Assembly (NCBI GenBank): GCA_023374045.1
Contig: CM041783.1
Span: forward strand, 126,977,503-127,041,502
DNA from: Limonium bicolor
Taxonomy: Eukaryota; Streptophyta; Magnoliopsida; Caryophyllales; Plumbaginaceae
Length of the DNA stretch: 64,000 nt
Direction: 5' to 3'
In this document: positions 20,701-31,887 of the stretch, in pieces
Position numbering within the stretch: the first letter of the stretch is position 1
How the letters are laid out: every line of letters starts with the position of its first letter
Translations under genes and position numbers: made by a program
The notes under the pieces: model-generated
Told to the model about the DNA's origin: nothing
Database searches by the model: none
Seen by the model: the letters and a program-made list of their open reading frames with translations, nothing else

Positions 20701-21697
20701 GATCTCCCCAGAGAGGTACATTTAAAATCTGACCCTTCTAAATTTTTTAAAATAGGAACTGCGTTTGACAGTGGAGAGCAAACTCACTTAATGAGGTTCC
20801 TGGAAAAAAGAAGGGCGACATTCGCTTGGAGCACGGACGAGATGCCTGGTATAGACCCAAGCGTTATCCGGCATGAGCTCAGGGTAGACCCTAAGCATCC
20901 GGCGGTCAGGCAAAGGAAAAGGGTAATAGGGGAAGAAAGAGATTTAGCCGCACGAACCGAGGTCCAAAAACTCCTCAAGGCCGGATTCATCAGGGAGGTT
21001 GCGTACCCACGATGGTTGGCTAATGTTGTCATGGTGAAAAAGGCAAATGGAAAATGGAGAATGTGTGTGGATTTCACAGATTTAAATAAGGCATGTCCTA
21101 AAGATTTCTATCCCCTGCCATCAATAGATAGATTGGTGGTTTCAACTGCCCAGAGTTCTGTGTTAAGTTTTCTGGATGTTCTCCGGTTATAATCAAATAA
21201 AAATGAAAGAAGATGATTCGGAAAAGACATCTTTTATTACTTCAGCCGGAACATTCTGTTACAAGGTAATGCCCTTCGGCCTAAAGAATGCAGGGGCCAC
21301 TTTTCAACGAATGATTGACAAAGTATTTTGTCAAAAAATTGCTCGAAATGTGGAGGCTTACATTGATGATATAGTTGTAAAAAGTCCGTCAAAAGAACAG
21401 CACATGAAGGATTTAGAAGAAACATTCGACACTCTGGATAAATACCAAATCAAACTAAATCCAGAAAAGTGTGTTTGGTGTAACCAAGGGAGGTTTCTTG
21501 GTTTCATTGTTGGGCAACGAGGTATTGAAGTCGATCCGGAAAAAAGTCAGGCAATCCTCGACCTTTCTCCTCCAAGAAATATCAAAGATGTCCAAGCTTT
21601 GAACGGAAGACTCAACGCATTAAGTAGGTTTTGTTCTAAGCTTCAAGAAAAATCAATCCCATTCTTCAATATTCTAAGGAAGAACAACAAATTCTAG
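20701..21697 (+). pseudogene. pol: Reverse transcriptase of R, one frameshift and one stop
   Basis: RHELRVDP and the WLANVVMVKKANGKWRMCVDFTDLNKACPKDFYPLP block are diagnostic of Tat RT. The frame is lost at 21180 inside the first palm motif (SFLDV...SGYNQI), at the catalytic Asp region. It resumes with MPFGLKNAGATFQ and AYIDDIVVKS (about 21358), which holds the catalytic Asp pair. A stop at 21695-21697 precedes RNase H. Confidence 0.9.
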
Positions 21698-22172
21698 TGG
21701 GGACAAGAGTGCATAGACGCATTTGAAAAGATCAAGGAGATGCTTCGGGATCTACCTAAATTGGGTGTACCTGCCCCGGGACAGGATCTATATCTTTACT
21801 TGTCCGCAACAGATTGGGCGGTTGCAGCTGTCTTAATCATGAAAGAGAAAAGGGAGATACCAGTTTACTATACGGGCAAAATCTTGAGCCCGACAGAAGG
21901 ACGGTACACTAACATAGAGAAAATCTTGTTTGCACTGGTGGTGGCGTCAAGAAAGCTACGACCCTACTTCCAGTCACATCGAATCTTTGTCAGGACCAAT
22001 TGGCCGCTCAAGCAAATTGCGAACAATCCGAATGCCTCCGGCCGGATGGTAAGCTGGACAGTAGAACTGACACAATATGAAATTCACTTCTTGCCCAGAA
22101 CGGCGATTAAAGCTCAGGCCTTAGTAGACTTCATAACAGAAACAAACTTTGCGAAAGAAAAGAAGCAGACTC
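21698..22172 (+). pseudogene. pol: First RNase H of R
   Basis: DLYLYLSATDWAVAAVLI carries a Ser where the first catalytic Asp of other RNases H often sits. TNIEKILFALVVASRKLRPYFQSH, a divergent IFVRTNWPLKQI (usually V.TD.PL) and WTVELTQYEIHFLPRTAIKAQALVDF follow. Loss of the Asp fits the known decay of this domain in Tat elements, where the second RNase H is thought to act instead. Confidence 0.85.
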
Positions 22173-22177
22173 AGAGT

Positions 22178-22660
22178 CCATATATCATCTTGGTTGATGG
22201 AGCTCGATGCAAAAGTGGGGCAGGAGCTGGGATAGTGGTACAGGCGCCGAATGGGCAAAGCTTGAATTATGCCTTCCGACTGGACTTTGATGTTACTAAT
22301 AATGAAGCCGAATACGAAGCCCTTATCCAGGGTTTGGAAGTAGCTACAGCCCTCGGGGCGACAGGTTCCATAGAAAAGATGCTTTCTCTGTTTTTTCATT
22401 CTTATAAAATCCTGTCTAAAGTAAAACTTATGAGAATATAACCTATTTTTAACAGAATTAGAGGTGTATTCGGACTCTATGTTGGTGGCAAGACAAAATG
22501 ACAACATCTATGAAGTCAAAGAAGAAAAACTATGGAGGTACTTGCTCAAGGTCCAGGAACTAAAAGCAAATTTCCAAAGATGCGAGCTAAAACACCTTCC
22601 CGCGAAGAGAATGTCGAAGCTGACGCCTTAGCCAAATTGGCAAGTATGGCCGAAAAGTTA
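22178..22660 (+). pseudogene. pol: Second, archaeal-type RNase H of R, with a 91-bp intron
   Basis: Reads ILVDGARCKSGAGAGIVV (first Asp), NNEAEYEALIQGLEVA (Glu) and, after the break, LEVYSDSMLVARQ (Asp) and ADALAKLAS. This extra domain defines the Tat lineage. Homology is split by 22365-22455, which starts GT, ends CTATTTTTAACAG, contains stops, and whose exact removal (phase 1) restores ALGAT-E-LEVYSDS. One further base loss lies near 22600. Confidence 0.88.
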
Positions 22661-23953
22661 CCCAATGAGATATGGCAAGAAATCAGAACTTCCCCAAGTA
22701 TAGAAGGAACTCAGGTGTTTGTGGTGGAGACAGGTGACAAAGAAGAATCCTGGATGACTCCAATCATAGATTACGGCAAGGAAAGCTGCCGAAGGAGAAA
22801 AGGAGGCCAGATAATAAAAAGGCGGGCCGCATCATTTTTTATTGAGGATAACCAGCTGTATAAGCGATCTTTTGCAAGGCCAGCACTGAAGTGTGTTACC
22901 ATAGCTGAAGGAGCAGAATAAGAGAGATACATGATGGGCTCTGTGGAAATCACCAGGGAGAAAGGACCACAACCCACAAAATCTTGAGACACGGATATTT
23001 TTGGCCGAAAATGATGGAGCATTGCAAGGAATATATACGAAAATGTCGCAAGTGTCAAGAGCATGGAAACAAATACATACTCCTCCGGCGGAGCAAAAAT
23101 CTATTCTCTGCCCAATTCCCTTTGCTATGTGGGGGTTGGACATTGTGGGCCCATTCCCGGAAGCTTCACAGGGAGGTTCAAATTCATGTACGTTGCCATC
23201 GACTACTTCACAAAGTGGGTCGAAGCAATGCCTACTGTCTCCATCACGGCAAGGAAGTCACAAGAATTTCTGGAAATATGTGGTATGCAGGTTTGGTATA
23301 CCGAAAGCAATAATAACTGATAATGGAACACAGTTCAATTGCGAAAGCTTCCGAGAATTCTGTGAAGAATGGAAGATCGACTTAAGATTTGCATCAGTAG
23401 CTCACCCTCAGGCAAATGGGCAGGTCGAGATGCGAATGGGCAAATAGTAAGGGCGATAAAGAAGAAACTCAATGAAAAAAAAGGAAAGTGGGCAGAATTG
23501 TTACCCCAGGTCCTTTGGTCGTACAGAACGACAGAAAGGGGGTCGACGGGAGAAACGCCTTACAGATTGACATATGGTTTGGAAGCCGTCATTCCGGCAA
23601 AATTGTGGTGCCATCCATAAGGTGGGAATCATATGACGAAGAGGTCAACAATCAGGGGGCAGGATCACCTAGACCTCCTTGAAGAAACCAGGATGGCCGC
23701 CGTAGTAAGGATGGCGAAATATAAATCCAAGGTAGAAAGATATTTCAACAGGAGGATAAAAGAACGACGTTTTGCCCCAAGAGAATTAGTTCTCCGAGAA
23801 GTTAAGCAACCCAAGAAGCTGGAACCCCAATGGGAAGGACCGTACATCATACACCAGAAGACGGGACGAGCTTCATACCGCTTAAAAAATGGTGAAGGGT
23901 ACGAATTGCCGCATTCTTGGCATGGAGAATGTCTGAAAAAGTTCTATGTGTAA
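22661..23953 (+). pseudogene. pol: Integrase of R, several frameshifts
   Basis: Zinc finger HGYFWPKMMEHCKEYIRKCRKCQEH near 22990. Core pieces are in different frames: WGLDIVGPFPEAS (first Asp, about 23130), YVAIDYFTKWVEAMP (about 23190), ITDNGTQFNC (second Asp, about 23315), HPQANGQVE (Glu, about 23405), and LWSYRTTERGSTGETPYRLTYG. The C-terminal part with the GPY/F motif (EPQWEGPYII) is open at 23633-23953 and ends in a stop. At least four small indels. Confidence 0.88.
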
Positions 23954-24002
23954 AATTTATAACTCTTCAATAAAAGGTATTATTTTTGGGAAAGTGAAAG
24001 AA

Positions 24003-24662
24003 AAAGAAAGCACCGGCCAACGAGCCGCAGGCTATCATGCCTTGAAAGAAAGCACCGGCCAACGAGCCGCTATCATGCCTTGAAAGAAACATCCGGCCAA
24101 CGAGCCGCAGGCTATCATGCCTTGAAAGAAAAAGAAAGCACCAGCCAACGAGCGCAGGCTATCATTCCTTGAAAGAAAAAGAAAGCACCGGCCAACGAGC
24201 CGCAGGCTATCATGCCTTGAAAGAAAAAGAAAGCACCGGCCAACGAGCCGTAGGCTATCATGCCTTGAAAGAAAAAGAAAGCACCGGCCAACGAGCCGCA
24301 GGCTATCACGCCTTGAAAGAAACATCCGGCCAACGAGCCGCAGGCTATCATGCCTTGAAAGAAAAAGAAAGCACCGGCCAACGAGCCGAAGGCTATCATG
24401 CCTTGAAAGAAAAAGAAAGCACCGGCCAACGAGCCGCAGACTATCATGCCTTGAAAGAAACATCCGGCCAACGAGCCGCAGGCTGTCATGCCTTGAAAGA
24501 AAAAGAAAGCACCGGCTAACGAGCCGCGGGCTATCATGCCTTGAAAGAAAAAGAAAGCACCGGCCAATGAGCCGTAGGCTATCATGCCTTGAAAGAAAAA
24601 GAAAGCACCGGCCAACGAGCCGCAGGCTATCATGCCGAGCCGCAGGCTATCATGCCTTGAAA
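24003..24662 (+). repeat. Minisatellite in R 3' UTR (48- and 42-bp units)
   Basis: About fourteen units built from GCCTTGAAAGAAA, (AGAAAGCA)CCGGCCAACGAGCC and GCAGGCTATCAT. The long unit is 48 bp; a shorter variant with AACATCC is 42 bp. Both are multiples of three, so long open frames appear on both strands. Tandem repeats in the 3' UTR of Tat elements are known as seeds of plant satellites. Confidence 0.92.
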
Positions 24663-25124
24663 GAAAAAGAAAAGAGTCGGCAACAGGCCGCAGATTCCTA
24701 TACTTCATATCCTAAAAATCCGGCTAAAAACCATAGATGACCATACTTTAAAAGGAAAAAGGGTCCGGGCGGAACCAAAGTCCAAAACCACAAGTCCCTT
24801 GTGTTGTAAAGAATGGATACTACACTGGCATAACTTGCATAAGATAACCATACGTGCACCATTAAAAAAAAGAGGGAAATATCACGGCAATAGAAAACTC
24901 GGCTCAAAAGAGTCACTCCGGCAGACAAATAACTAAAGATGGTAAAAATATAGATATTTCTCCCAAGGTGTGGGGTAAAAACAGTTACAAAATATGATCA
25001 TTCGGCAAACAAAAAAATACATGCCGAAACAAAAACTCCTCTAAAGATAAAAAAAACTTCTATTACTTTCTCTACAGCTTCTTTTTCGGCAGTTAACAAT
25101 CTATCGCCGCTACCAGCCACACTC
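24663..25124. other. R spacer without a gene
   Basis: Separates the minisatellite from the 3' end of the antisense gene. I see no domain, repeat or convincing frame. It may include the antisense transcript's 3' UTR. Confidence 0.5.
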
Positions 25125-26491
25125 TCAGAAGACTTGGACCTCCTGGAAAGACGCTGCATCCCTCCGGCAGACGGCAGGATGTTGCTTCCAGCTGGAAGAA
25201 TGAGGCTTCGCCGGCGCCAAAACATGTCTCTCCAGGACTGAGGCAAAACCTCTCGAGCTCCAAGAAGAAGTTGGACTTCTGGGCAACAGCCTTGAATTCC
25301 AGCTTGTTATACAGATCATCATCCAGTAACTCTCTTTCTCGAGAGAGTGATCCGAGACAATCTGCTGGCAAATATCAACTATCCGGCGACACTGAGAAGC
25401 AAAGGACTCCTTTAGATGGGCGTAAATGGTGCCTTGCTTATATATCTCCTCCTGAGATTGCCGGGAAAATGACTTGAGCCTGGCCACTTGAGATTCAAGG
25501 GTCAGGACTTGGGCTCGATACTTGTCACGTTCAGAATTGGCAGATGACAGCTCCTCCTTAGCACGGCTACCCGACCACTCAACTGAGTGACGTGCTTCAG
25601 TAAGTTGGCAGAACTCAAGCCTAGCCGGAACAAAAAAGAATAAGAAGAAGAAAAGGGCAAAAGGAGAAACAAAAGTTGAAGGCCTGAAGTTTACCATGGC
25701 CCGATGGCTCAGTATTCTCGGCTTGAGAGCGAGACTTGGCTTCCTCCAGCTCTTTTACTCTCTCCTCCAGCCTGGTCCTCTCTTCTATCAGGGCAGCTTT
25801 ATCCGCAACAAGGGTTTTCTTCTCCTCTTCAAAAGAGAGCAGTCTCGGAGCAGAGACTGCTTCTCTTGATCAAAGGAGGACTCGACTGCTCTTCCAGTGC
25901 GGCCTTTTCTTCCGACAGGCGATCAAGCTCCTGCATAAGCTTTTCTTTTTCCTTCACAAGGGCTTCATTCTCCCGTTGAAGAGTTTGCTTCTCCAGCTCG
26001 AGCGTTTCAGCCTCCTGCTTGAAAGAGTTCCTCTCCTGATAGAAAAAGGCCTTGTCACCTGAAGAGTGTTCACTTCGTTCCGGTGCATAGAGCGTACCTG
26101 ATCCAGCATAATATCTAGGTCAAAGAAGGACCGAATCAGCTTATCTTTATCAAGGGAAAAAGAGATGGTTTCATACCTCTATCAAAGTTGTCAGCTTCCT
26201 TGATCCGGCCTCTTAGAGAAAAGTTCTTCCCGGAGTTTCTTCAGCTGCAGCTCATACTCATCACGCTGACGCTGCATTCTCGCGGGACAACTGCAGGTCT
26301 TTGTTTATTACTTCAGTTCTCTCCTTTTCCTTACGGTCGATCTCATACTTAACCTGGTCAATGTAAGCATCATGAGAAGAGCGGGACAGCTTCAGTTCCT
26401 CCTCAACATTATTGGCTCGGCTTTCCTCATAGCGAAGCCTGGATTGGAGGTTGCCAAAGTGAACCTCAGCACTTTGGGCCATGGACATCAC
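25125..26491 (-). CDS. Antisense gene of R, C-terminal coiled-coil exons
   Basis: Minus-strand frames hold long heptad-like, Glu/Lys/Leu-rich sequence: RLRYEESRANNVEEELKLS (26491-26261), EAETLELEKQTLQRENEALV and KLMQELDRLSEEKAALEEQ (about 26030-25890), and SERDKYRAQVLTLESQVARL (about 25540). These read as one long coiled coil cut by introns or small indels; exact exon edges are unresolved. The gene runs opposite to pol and lies between pol and the 3' LTR. Coiled-coil tails are common in such Tat antisense proteins. Role unknown. Confidence 0.6.
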
Positions 26492-26818
26492 CTAAAAGCA
26501 ACACAATTCATAAAATCAAGGAAAAAGCCAAACCAAAACAGAAGAGAAACACAAAAGATACGCATGCCAACCTGAAAGATTCCCCCCCACATCATGTCAA
26601 ACACTTCATTTATTGGGAGGGAATGCCGCATGATAGCATCTGCCCCCCCATCTCCGATCCGCAGCCTTTTTTTGGTAGCAGTAAAGGGGCGGAGGAGCAA
26701 AGATCCCGTCGGATGACCAGATCTCTTTATTGCCTCCTTCAGACGAGGAGTACTTGGCAGAGTCGCAGGTTATCAAAGGAAGAGGGTGCCCGCAATGGTA
26801 GAACCACCCTTATTTTTG

Positions 26819-27102
26819 GGAGGGTCCAGTATAGGACTCCTGAGCAGGAGGAGGAGGGGAAGAAGAAGAGGAGGCTATGTAGTCCTCTCTCTGCTTACTC
26901 CGGAGCTCAGGATCCTCCGGCACCTGACGATACTCCATTGCTCTATCCCTTGCCGCATCCATGGCCACAACAACGTCAGTGCAGAATGATCCTGAAGCTT
27001 CGGGATCACCAGAGGTTTGTCCTTCTCCTGATGCCCCTGGCTCTGTGGCCTTCGGCTTTGATGTAGTTTTCTTTTTTAGTCTTTTCTTGGCAGGAGCAGG
27101 GA
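26819..27102 (-). CDS. Antisense gene of R, basic exon
   Basis: Starts after a GCGGCAG acceptor and continues the previous exon in phase 1 with VPAPAKKRLKKKTTSKPK, a likely nuclear-localisation stretch, then an acidic and Ser/Pro-rich segment ending at a stop near 26819 (or at an unseen donor). The preceding intron is 27213-27103 (111 bp on the minus strand). Confidence 0.6.
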
Positions 27103-27213
27103 CTGCCGCAATAATAAAAACAGTTAGGACCAGAAGGTAGAAACTGGAAATGGAAGGATACTAAAAATAGAGGAAAAGTAAAGAATAGGAGAAAGCGACG
27201 AAACAACCAAAAC

Positions 27214-27681
27214 CTTCTTCAGCCGAAGGACCAGCATGGAAGTCTGTGGCCTCCAGTGTGTTTTCTTGAGCAGGATCTGAGGAAAAGTAACCCGTCAAAT
27301 CAGGAAATTGCTCACAAATAGGAGTCAGATGACCGGACTCCCGCCCCGGGCGAGAACCAAGGTCTAAACCCGAACCAGGGGTGAGGGGAAGAAGGACACG
27401 GCGCCCAGACTTGGGGCTCACGTGCCATGTACCTGACAGCCCGGCGTCAGCACGATCAGGAGACTCTAGCTTCTTCTTTTTCTTTGAATGACCGACTTGG
27501 TCATCCCCGACTTCTTGCCTGGAGCGCTTTACCGGAAGGGGAGCACTCTCCAAAAGCTGCTCGGCCGCATCAGTAGCCGCATCCAGTGTGTCATAGTAAT
27601 TGATTTTTTCGTCCCCATTCTTGAAGGTGACGAAGTTCCAGCTATAAAAGGAGCCGATCTTGTCCCCCTTCTGGAAGAAAT
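27214..27681 (-). CDS. Antisense gene of R, second exon
   Basis: Begins after a TGTATGTAG acceptor and reads DFFQKGDKIGSFYSWNFVTF, an aromatic-rich end of the conserved domain, then a basic patch (SKKKKKLESP near 27480) and a hydrophilic linker. It ends at GAAGAAG/GTTTTG in phase 1, matching the next exon. The junction with the first exon is out of phase by one base in this copy. Confidence 0.6.
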
Positions 27682-27757
27682 CTACATACAACATGTCAAA
27701 ACGATAAGAAAACCGATAGGAATGACAGAACTTGTATTAAGAGTTAAAGGCGCTTAC

Positions 27758-28509
27758 TGTGTATGTCTTAGGAAGACAAACGCGCCTTTGTAAAAAACGC
27801 TGACAGTCGGCGGTTTCTTGCTTACTGCCCTCAGAACCTTCGAAATGGGCAGCTCAGCCGCAGGGGTTTGGGGGCTAATCAGCTGACCTTTGTCAACCTC
27901 AGCACAGTATGGGACGCCCAAGACTCGGCCGGATGGAGGAACAATAACGAACCACCGTGACCCCCACTCGTGAGCCTTCTTGTAGACGAAGAGGGAGTAT
28001 CCAGCCTTCGCGATGAGGGTTAAGCTATCCGGGTCAACCCTAACTGTGAAGAATCGGACGAAATCAGTACCTTCCAGCCGAATTTTGCTACCCTCGCAAA
28101 GAGAAACAAAGGCGTGGAGGTGCGAAATGGCCTTTGGGTGAAGATGAGCAAGAGTGAAGCAGCGGCGAAGGAGGAAGCCCAGCACAAAAGGGTGCGGGGG
28201 AATGGTCAGGCCAGAGCGGAAAAAATCAGCGAAAACTACGTACCCACGGCCAAAGTCGTCGTTAGGGTGAGAGTCGGAGGATGGCAGGTAAATCTGCGTG
28301 CCAAGCGGGGCTTCGACATCCCTGAGACAATCGCAAAGGGAGGAGTAATTAAGAGAGGAGGGAGAGGGTTGACACCCAGATAGGAAGGGTCTTGTGAACT
28401 TCAGATACGAGGGGCGAAAGCCGTTAGAGGAGCGAGAGCCCTGAATCGCCTCAATGGCGGGCGGAAATTTGGCAGCAAGCTTACTCTGTTTTGCGGAGGA
28501 GGAAGACAT
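27758..28509 (-). CDS. Antisense gene of R, first exon (gypsy-type transposon domain)
   Basis: Start at 28509 (MSSSSAKQSKL) is preferred over an upstream Met. About 250 residues, open throughout. The stretch FFRSGLTIPPHPFVLGFLLRRCFTLAHLHP...HAFVSLCEG...FVRFFTVR matches by eye the plant putative gypsy-type transposon domain (Pfam Transposase_28 family), known from antisense genes of Tat elements. It ends at a CA/GTAAGC donor (27757). Molecular function is not established for the family. Confidence 0.75.
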
Positions 28510-28677
28510 TGTCAAGCTTAACAAAGGATCAAAGGGCGACGGCAATGAAAGACGAGGTAGCACAGAACAACCGGGGGGCGAGAGAAGAAGAACAGTCGAA
28601 GTAAAGGGGCAGTAGAAGAAAGAAGAGGAAGCTCAAAGATCGGGCTTTAAGGGAAGTTTTTTCCCGCTCAAATAAAT

Positions 28678-28688
28678 AATATATATAC
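28678..28688 (-). promoter_or_regulatory. TATA box of the antisense gene
   Basis: TATATATATT on the minus strand, about 170 bases before the antisense start codon, suggests the gene has its own promoter rather than relying on the LTR. Confidence 0.5.
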
Positions 28689-28689
28689 A

Positions 28690-29057
28690 TGTGCGAACAG
28701 AAAGTATTCTTTCTTTGCAGGGGAAGAGAAAGAGCCGCACGCTTCCTAAAGACGCTTCCGATGTTTATTCGAAAAAAAAGACCCTGCATTTTCTACACCG
28801 AGAACAGGCGGAAAAATTCAAAAAGGCGGTACGAAGCAGGTTCGAACCACGAGCTATGCACGTGGCCAATAAGAAGTTCCTTTTCTCCAGGTATGAAGAA
28901 AAAGAACTTGTGGGACTGGGATAAGGAAAAGACGAAGCTCAGACAGACCAAAGAGCCTCAGAATTGGCCGTAGTCGCAAAATTTTTCGTCAAAACACAAG
29001 ACACAGAAGTTCTATTTTCTTCACCAAAATTCAGAAAGATAGAACTTGTGGGACTGA
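28690..29057 (+). other. R 3' spacer before the LTR
   Basis: No convincing gene. CTTGTGGGACTG occurs just before the 3' LTR and again at about 28907-28918. The expected polypurine tract is weak here (AACTTGTGGGACTGA). Confidence 0.45.
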
Positions 29058-29526
29058 TGAGAAGGGAAGAAATGGTGTCGAGACAAAACAGAATGTGTAG
29101 AGCATCCGGCCGCTTTAGCTGGATGGAAGTAGAAACACATAGGGCATCCGGCCGTCTCCAGCCGGATGGGGATAGGACTTAGGCAGAGCAAAGTATTATA
29201 CGATCGACCATCTGTGGTCAGTCAAAGATACTAGGAAAGGGTAGACCGTACTTATACATGTAAAATACAGGCTGGCATCATAAAAACCAGGCCCAAAATA
29301 CTATAAATAGTGGTGTACCCCCAAGAAATAAGATACGCAACATTTGGCAGTCGAACTTACATTCGATTCCAATAGAAGCTCTCTTTCTCTCTCTCTCTAC
29401 TCTTGTGAGACTCTGTGATTGAGACCACGTAATGTAGGATAGAGGATCAGATTGGATCATGCTAGGATAAATGTACTGTTTCATTAAGATCAGATTGAAG
29501 GTTACTAGGATTGATGCACTGTTTCA
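29058..29526 (+). repeat. R 3' LTR
   Basis: Begins TGAGAAGGG, ends TGTTTCA, followed by TGTAC. TATAAATAG at 29302-29310. The first CCGG hairpin has one changed base (still a G-T pair); the second is intact. Confidence 0.93.
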
Positions 29527-29531
29527 TGTAC

Positions 29532-30369
29532 TTTCCTTGTGATTTTGTCGTACTCGACATGGCTGCAGATCCAATAGTTCCTATCATCCTTAGAAGACCC
29601 TTCCTAGCAACAGCCGACGCTCGAATCAAAGTTGCTCACGGTACGATCACTTGAATGCAGAGGGTAAGCAACTACTATTTTATGCTGGTAGGTCTTCGAA
29701 ACAAGTTTTGGAAGCATCTCGAACTTCTTGTCACCAAGTTTCGAAGACAATTCAATCTTTTGAACTCTCTTGAGAGAACAAGATACGTCTAGCCAAAGAC
29801 GTCAAAAAGGGCGGCTGGTTGGGAGGCAACCCAGCATTATGTTTTATTAGTTTTTAAATTCAGTTTTAGTTTCATTTTGTAGTTATTTTCCTGGTTTTGT
29901 TGTTTATTAATTTGTAACTTCGTTTGTAGTTTTTGGTCGTTTTTAGTGTTTTTCTTTCAGATGAATTCTTCATGGTGCTATTGCATTCAGGCTGCAACAC
30001 TTGAGCAAAATCCAAGTGTGGGATGGGGTTGTTCAACGTACGAAGTAACAACAAAATCAAAGGGAGTTCTAGTTTTACTTTTCTTTTTCTTTTAATTTTT
30101 GTTTCTGACTGCTCTGTTGTGTTTCCTTTGGACATAAATGTTTTTCTGCGTGCTCAGAGTTTTCACTCCTACCTTATCACACAATGAGGACATTGTTTAA
30201 TTTTAAGTGTGGGGTAGGGAGTGATCTTTAGGTATCACTTCAGACCACTAGTTTTTTATTGTTTTTCAGGTGATAAATAATATGCTTTTCTTTGCCGTTA
30301 AATGTTGAATTTTGGGTGAAAATATCTGGGGAAGTTTAAAATTGAGCTTGATGACAATCTTTAAAAATT
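29532..30369 (+). pseudogene. Athila-like protease end and 3' region, most of pol lost
   Basis: Directly after the duplication the protease frame resumes: [10 protein letters not shown], then [21 protein letters not shown] and a stop near 29652. RT, RNase H and integrase are missing. Next comes the Athila-type noncoding block with GGTTGGGAGGCAACCCA near 29818 and AATGAGGACATTG followed by TTTAAGTGTGGGGTAGGG near 30183-30218. A related AAGTGTGGG is at about 30013. Confidence 0.72.
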
Positions 30370-31009
30370 GGAAAAATTACATTGCCCGCCCATGAGGTAT
30401 TTGAGAATTACAATGCCCACCCATGAGCTTTAAAAAATTACAATGCCCACCCATAAGATATTAAGAAATTATAAGGCCCACCCATGAGTTTTAGAAAATT
30501 ACAGTGCGCACCCATGTAGATATCAAAATGAGGTGAAAATCAAAGATCTAAGTAAATTTTACATTGATTAATCATTTCAACTATGTAAAGCAATAAAAAA
30601 AACCTAATTTACACCGTGCAACGTTAGAGTGATGAAATGAAGAAAAAACGTGCCAAAATTGCGAGGAATCACATATATGTTCCCCTCATTTTATTTGATT
30701 TTATTTCTTTATTTTGTTACTTTTAGGCATGTTTCATTTATTTGATTTCTAAGTGGTCATATAAGATTAAATTAAGGTTTTAATTTTTTTTACCATTGTC
30801 AAAGTTGTTTCTTAAGGTAATCATTACTTTACATATTAGATTTCACCTCTTTTTGATAAGTACATGGGTGGGCATTGTTATTTTTCTAAAACTCATGGGT
30901 GAGCACTGTAATTTCTTAATATCTCATGGGTGGGCATTATAATTTTCTAAAGCTCATGGGTGGGCATTCTAATTTCCCAATACCTCATGGGTGGGCAATG
31001 TAATTTCCC
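30370..31009. mobile_element. MITE with long composite terminal inverted repeats (640 bp)
   Basis: Ends are GGAAAAATTACATTGCCC and GGGCAATGTAATTTCCC. Each inverted arm (about 165 bp) is made of five tandem units like AAATTACAATGCCCACCCATGAG, mirrored on the other side. Flanking TTAAAAATT (30361-30369) and TTAAAAAAT (31010-31018) look like an imperfect 9-bp target duplication, suggesting a Mutator-type origin. The interior is AT-rich and noncoding. Confidence 0.8.
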
Positions 31010-31887
31010 TTAAAAAATTTCTACTTAAAAGCTGTCTGATTAAATTATTTTCTCAAAATATACTCTATTTTCATTTCAATTTGATGGATTGGCTGTTTGT
31101 GGAGACTAAATGCGTTTAGCTTTGGGCCTTGGAAAAGAAAGGAAAGAAAGGAGAAAGGCAAGGTACTCTGCTAGTTTTTTTATCGTGAACTAAAACAGGC
31201 CTTGTCCACACGGTTATTAAGTCTTTAAGGGTACTTCATCACATAGCTTTCTAAGGGTGCGCAACCTGGGAAAGTTGGCCCAAAGTTATTATAGGGGTGG
31301 AGAGAAAAGTCTGAGGGAATGGAAACGATCCCTATATGCTTATTTACAGAATGTTTATGAATTACGAATTTGAAAGTATGAGTGCTTAAAAGTCAAAATG
31401 CATTGAAAAAGGGATCGTTACAGGCTATGAGTATGTGGCAATGAAAGGTATTGTGGAATAAGACATTACTTCTTGCCCCTTGGCGTCCATTTGGTAATGA
31501 AATTGGTGGAAGGTCCTAAGTTAATCTGTGTTTTAGTTTCTGCAATTCAGTTTATTCATGCTTTTATTAAAATTATTCTCTATTCACTGTTTGCGAAAAG
31601 TGATAGCTTAGAGCAGATTGATTTTTCTGATTACCATTTTGCTTGTTTTCCTAATGCTTATGTTTGATCCTGAAGTTTAATGTTTTGGTTTGGAGCAGTT
31701 ATATTCTTTATTTGCGTGAGGACCAACAAAAACTAAGTGTGGGGTAGAAATCACACGTAGAATAAAACTTAGGTAAAAAACTGTAGTCTTCCTCTTCTTA
31801 TTCTACAATGTGCCCTCCCTGATAAACGATAAACAATTTATCTTTTATTTTAGTCTCGTAACACAATTCCAGCCCTTCACTAATACT
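31010..31887. other. Athila-like 3' region, no gene
   Basis: AT-rich, with another AAGTGTGGGGTAG at about 31735. The short open stretch at 31473-31667 has no recognisable motif. The start of an Athila LTR could be near 31750 but I cannot fix it. Confidence 0.45.

Larger units (their letters stand above)
17790..29526 (+). mobile_element. Tat-lineage Ty3/gypsy element R (11.7 kb)
   Basis: Complete element with 5-bp target duplications TGTAC at 17785-17789 and 29527-29531. LTRs are 472 and 469 bp and differ at roughly 15 positions by eye; the 5' LTR begins TA instead of TG. Inside: primer site, gag, protease, RT, RNase H, a second (archaeal-type) RNase H, integrase, a 3' minisatellite, and a spliced antisense gene before the 3' LTR. 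Dual RNase H and an antisense gene are hallmarks of the Tat lineage. Several frameshifts and stops make it defective. Confidence 0.92.

Noticed and set aside
24035..24708. Long open frames on both strands through the 48-bp repeat
   Set aside because: They arise because unit lengths are multiples of three; no domain and no start context.
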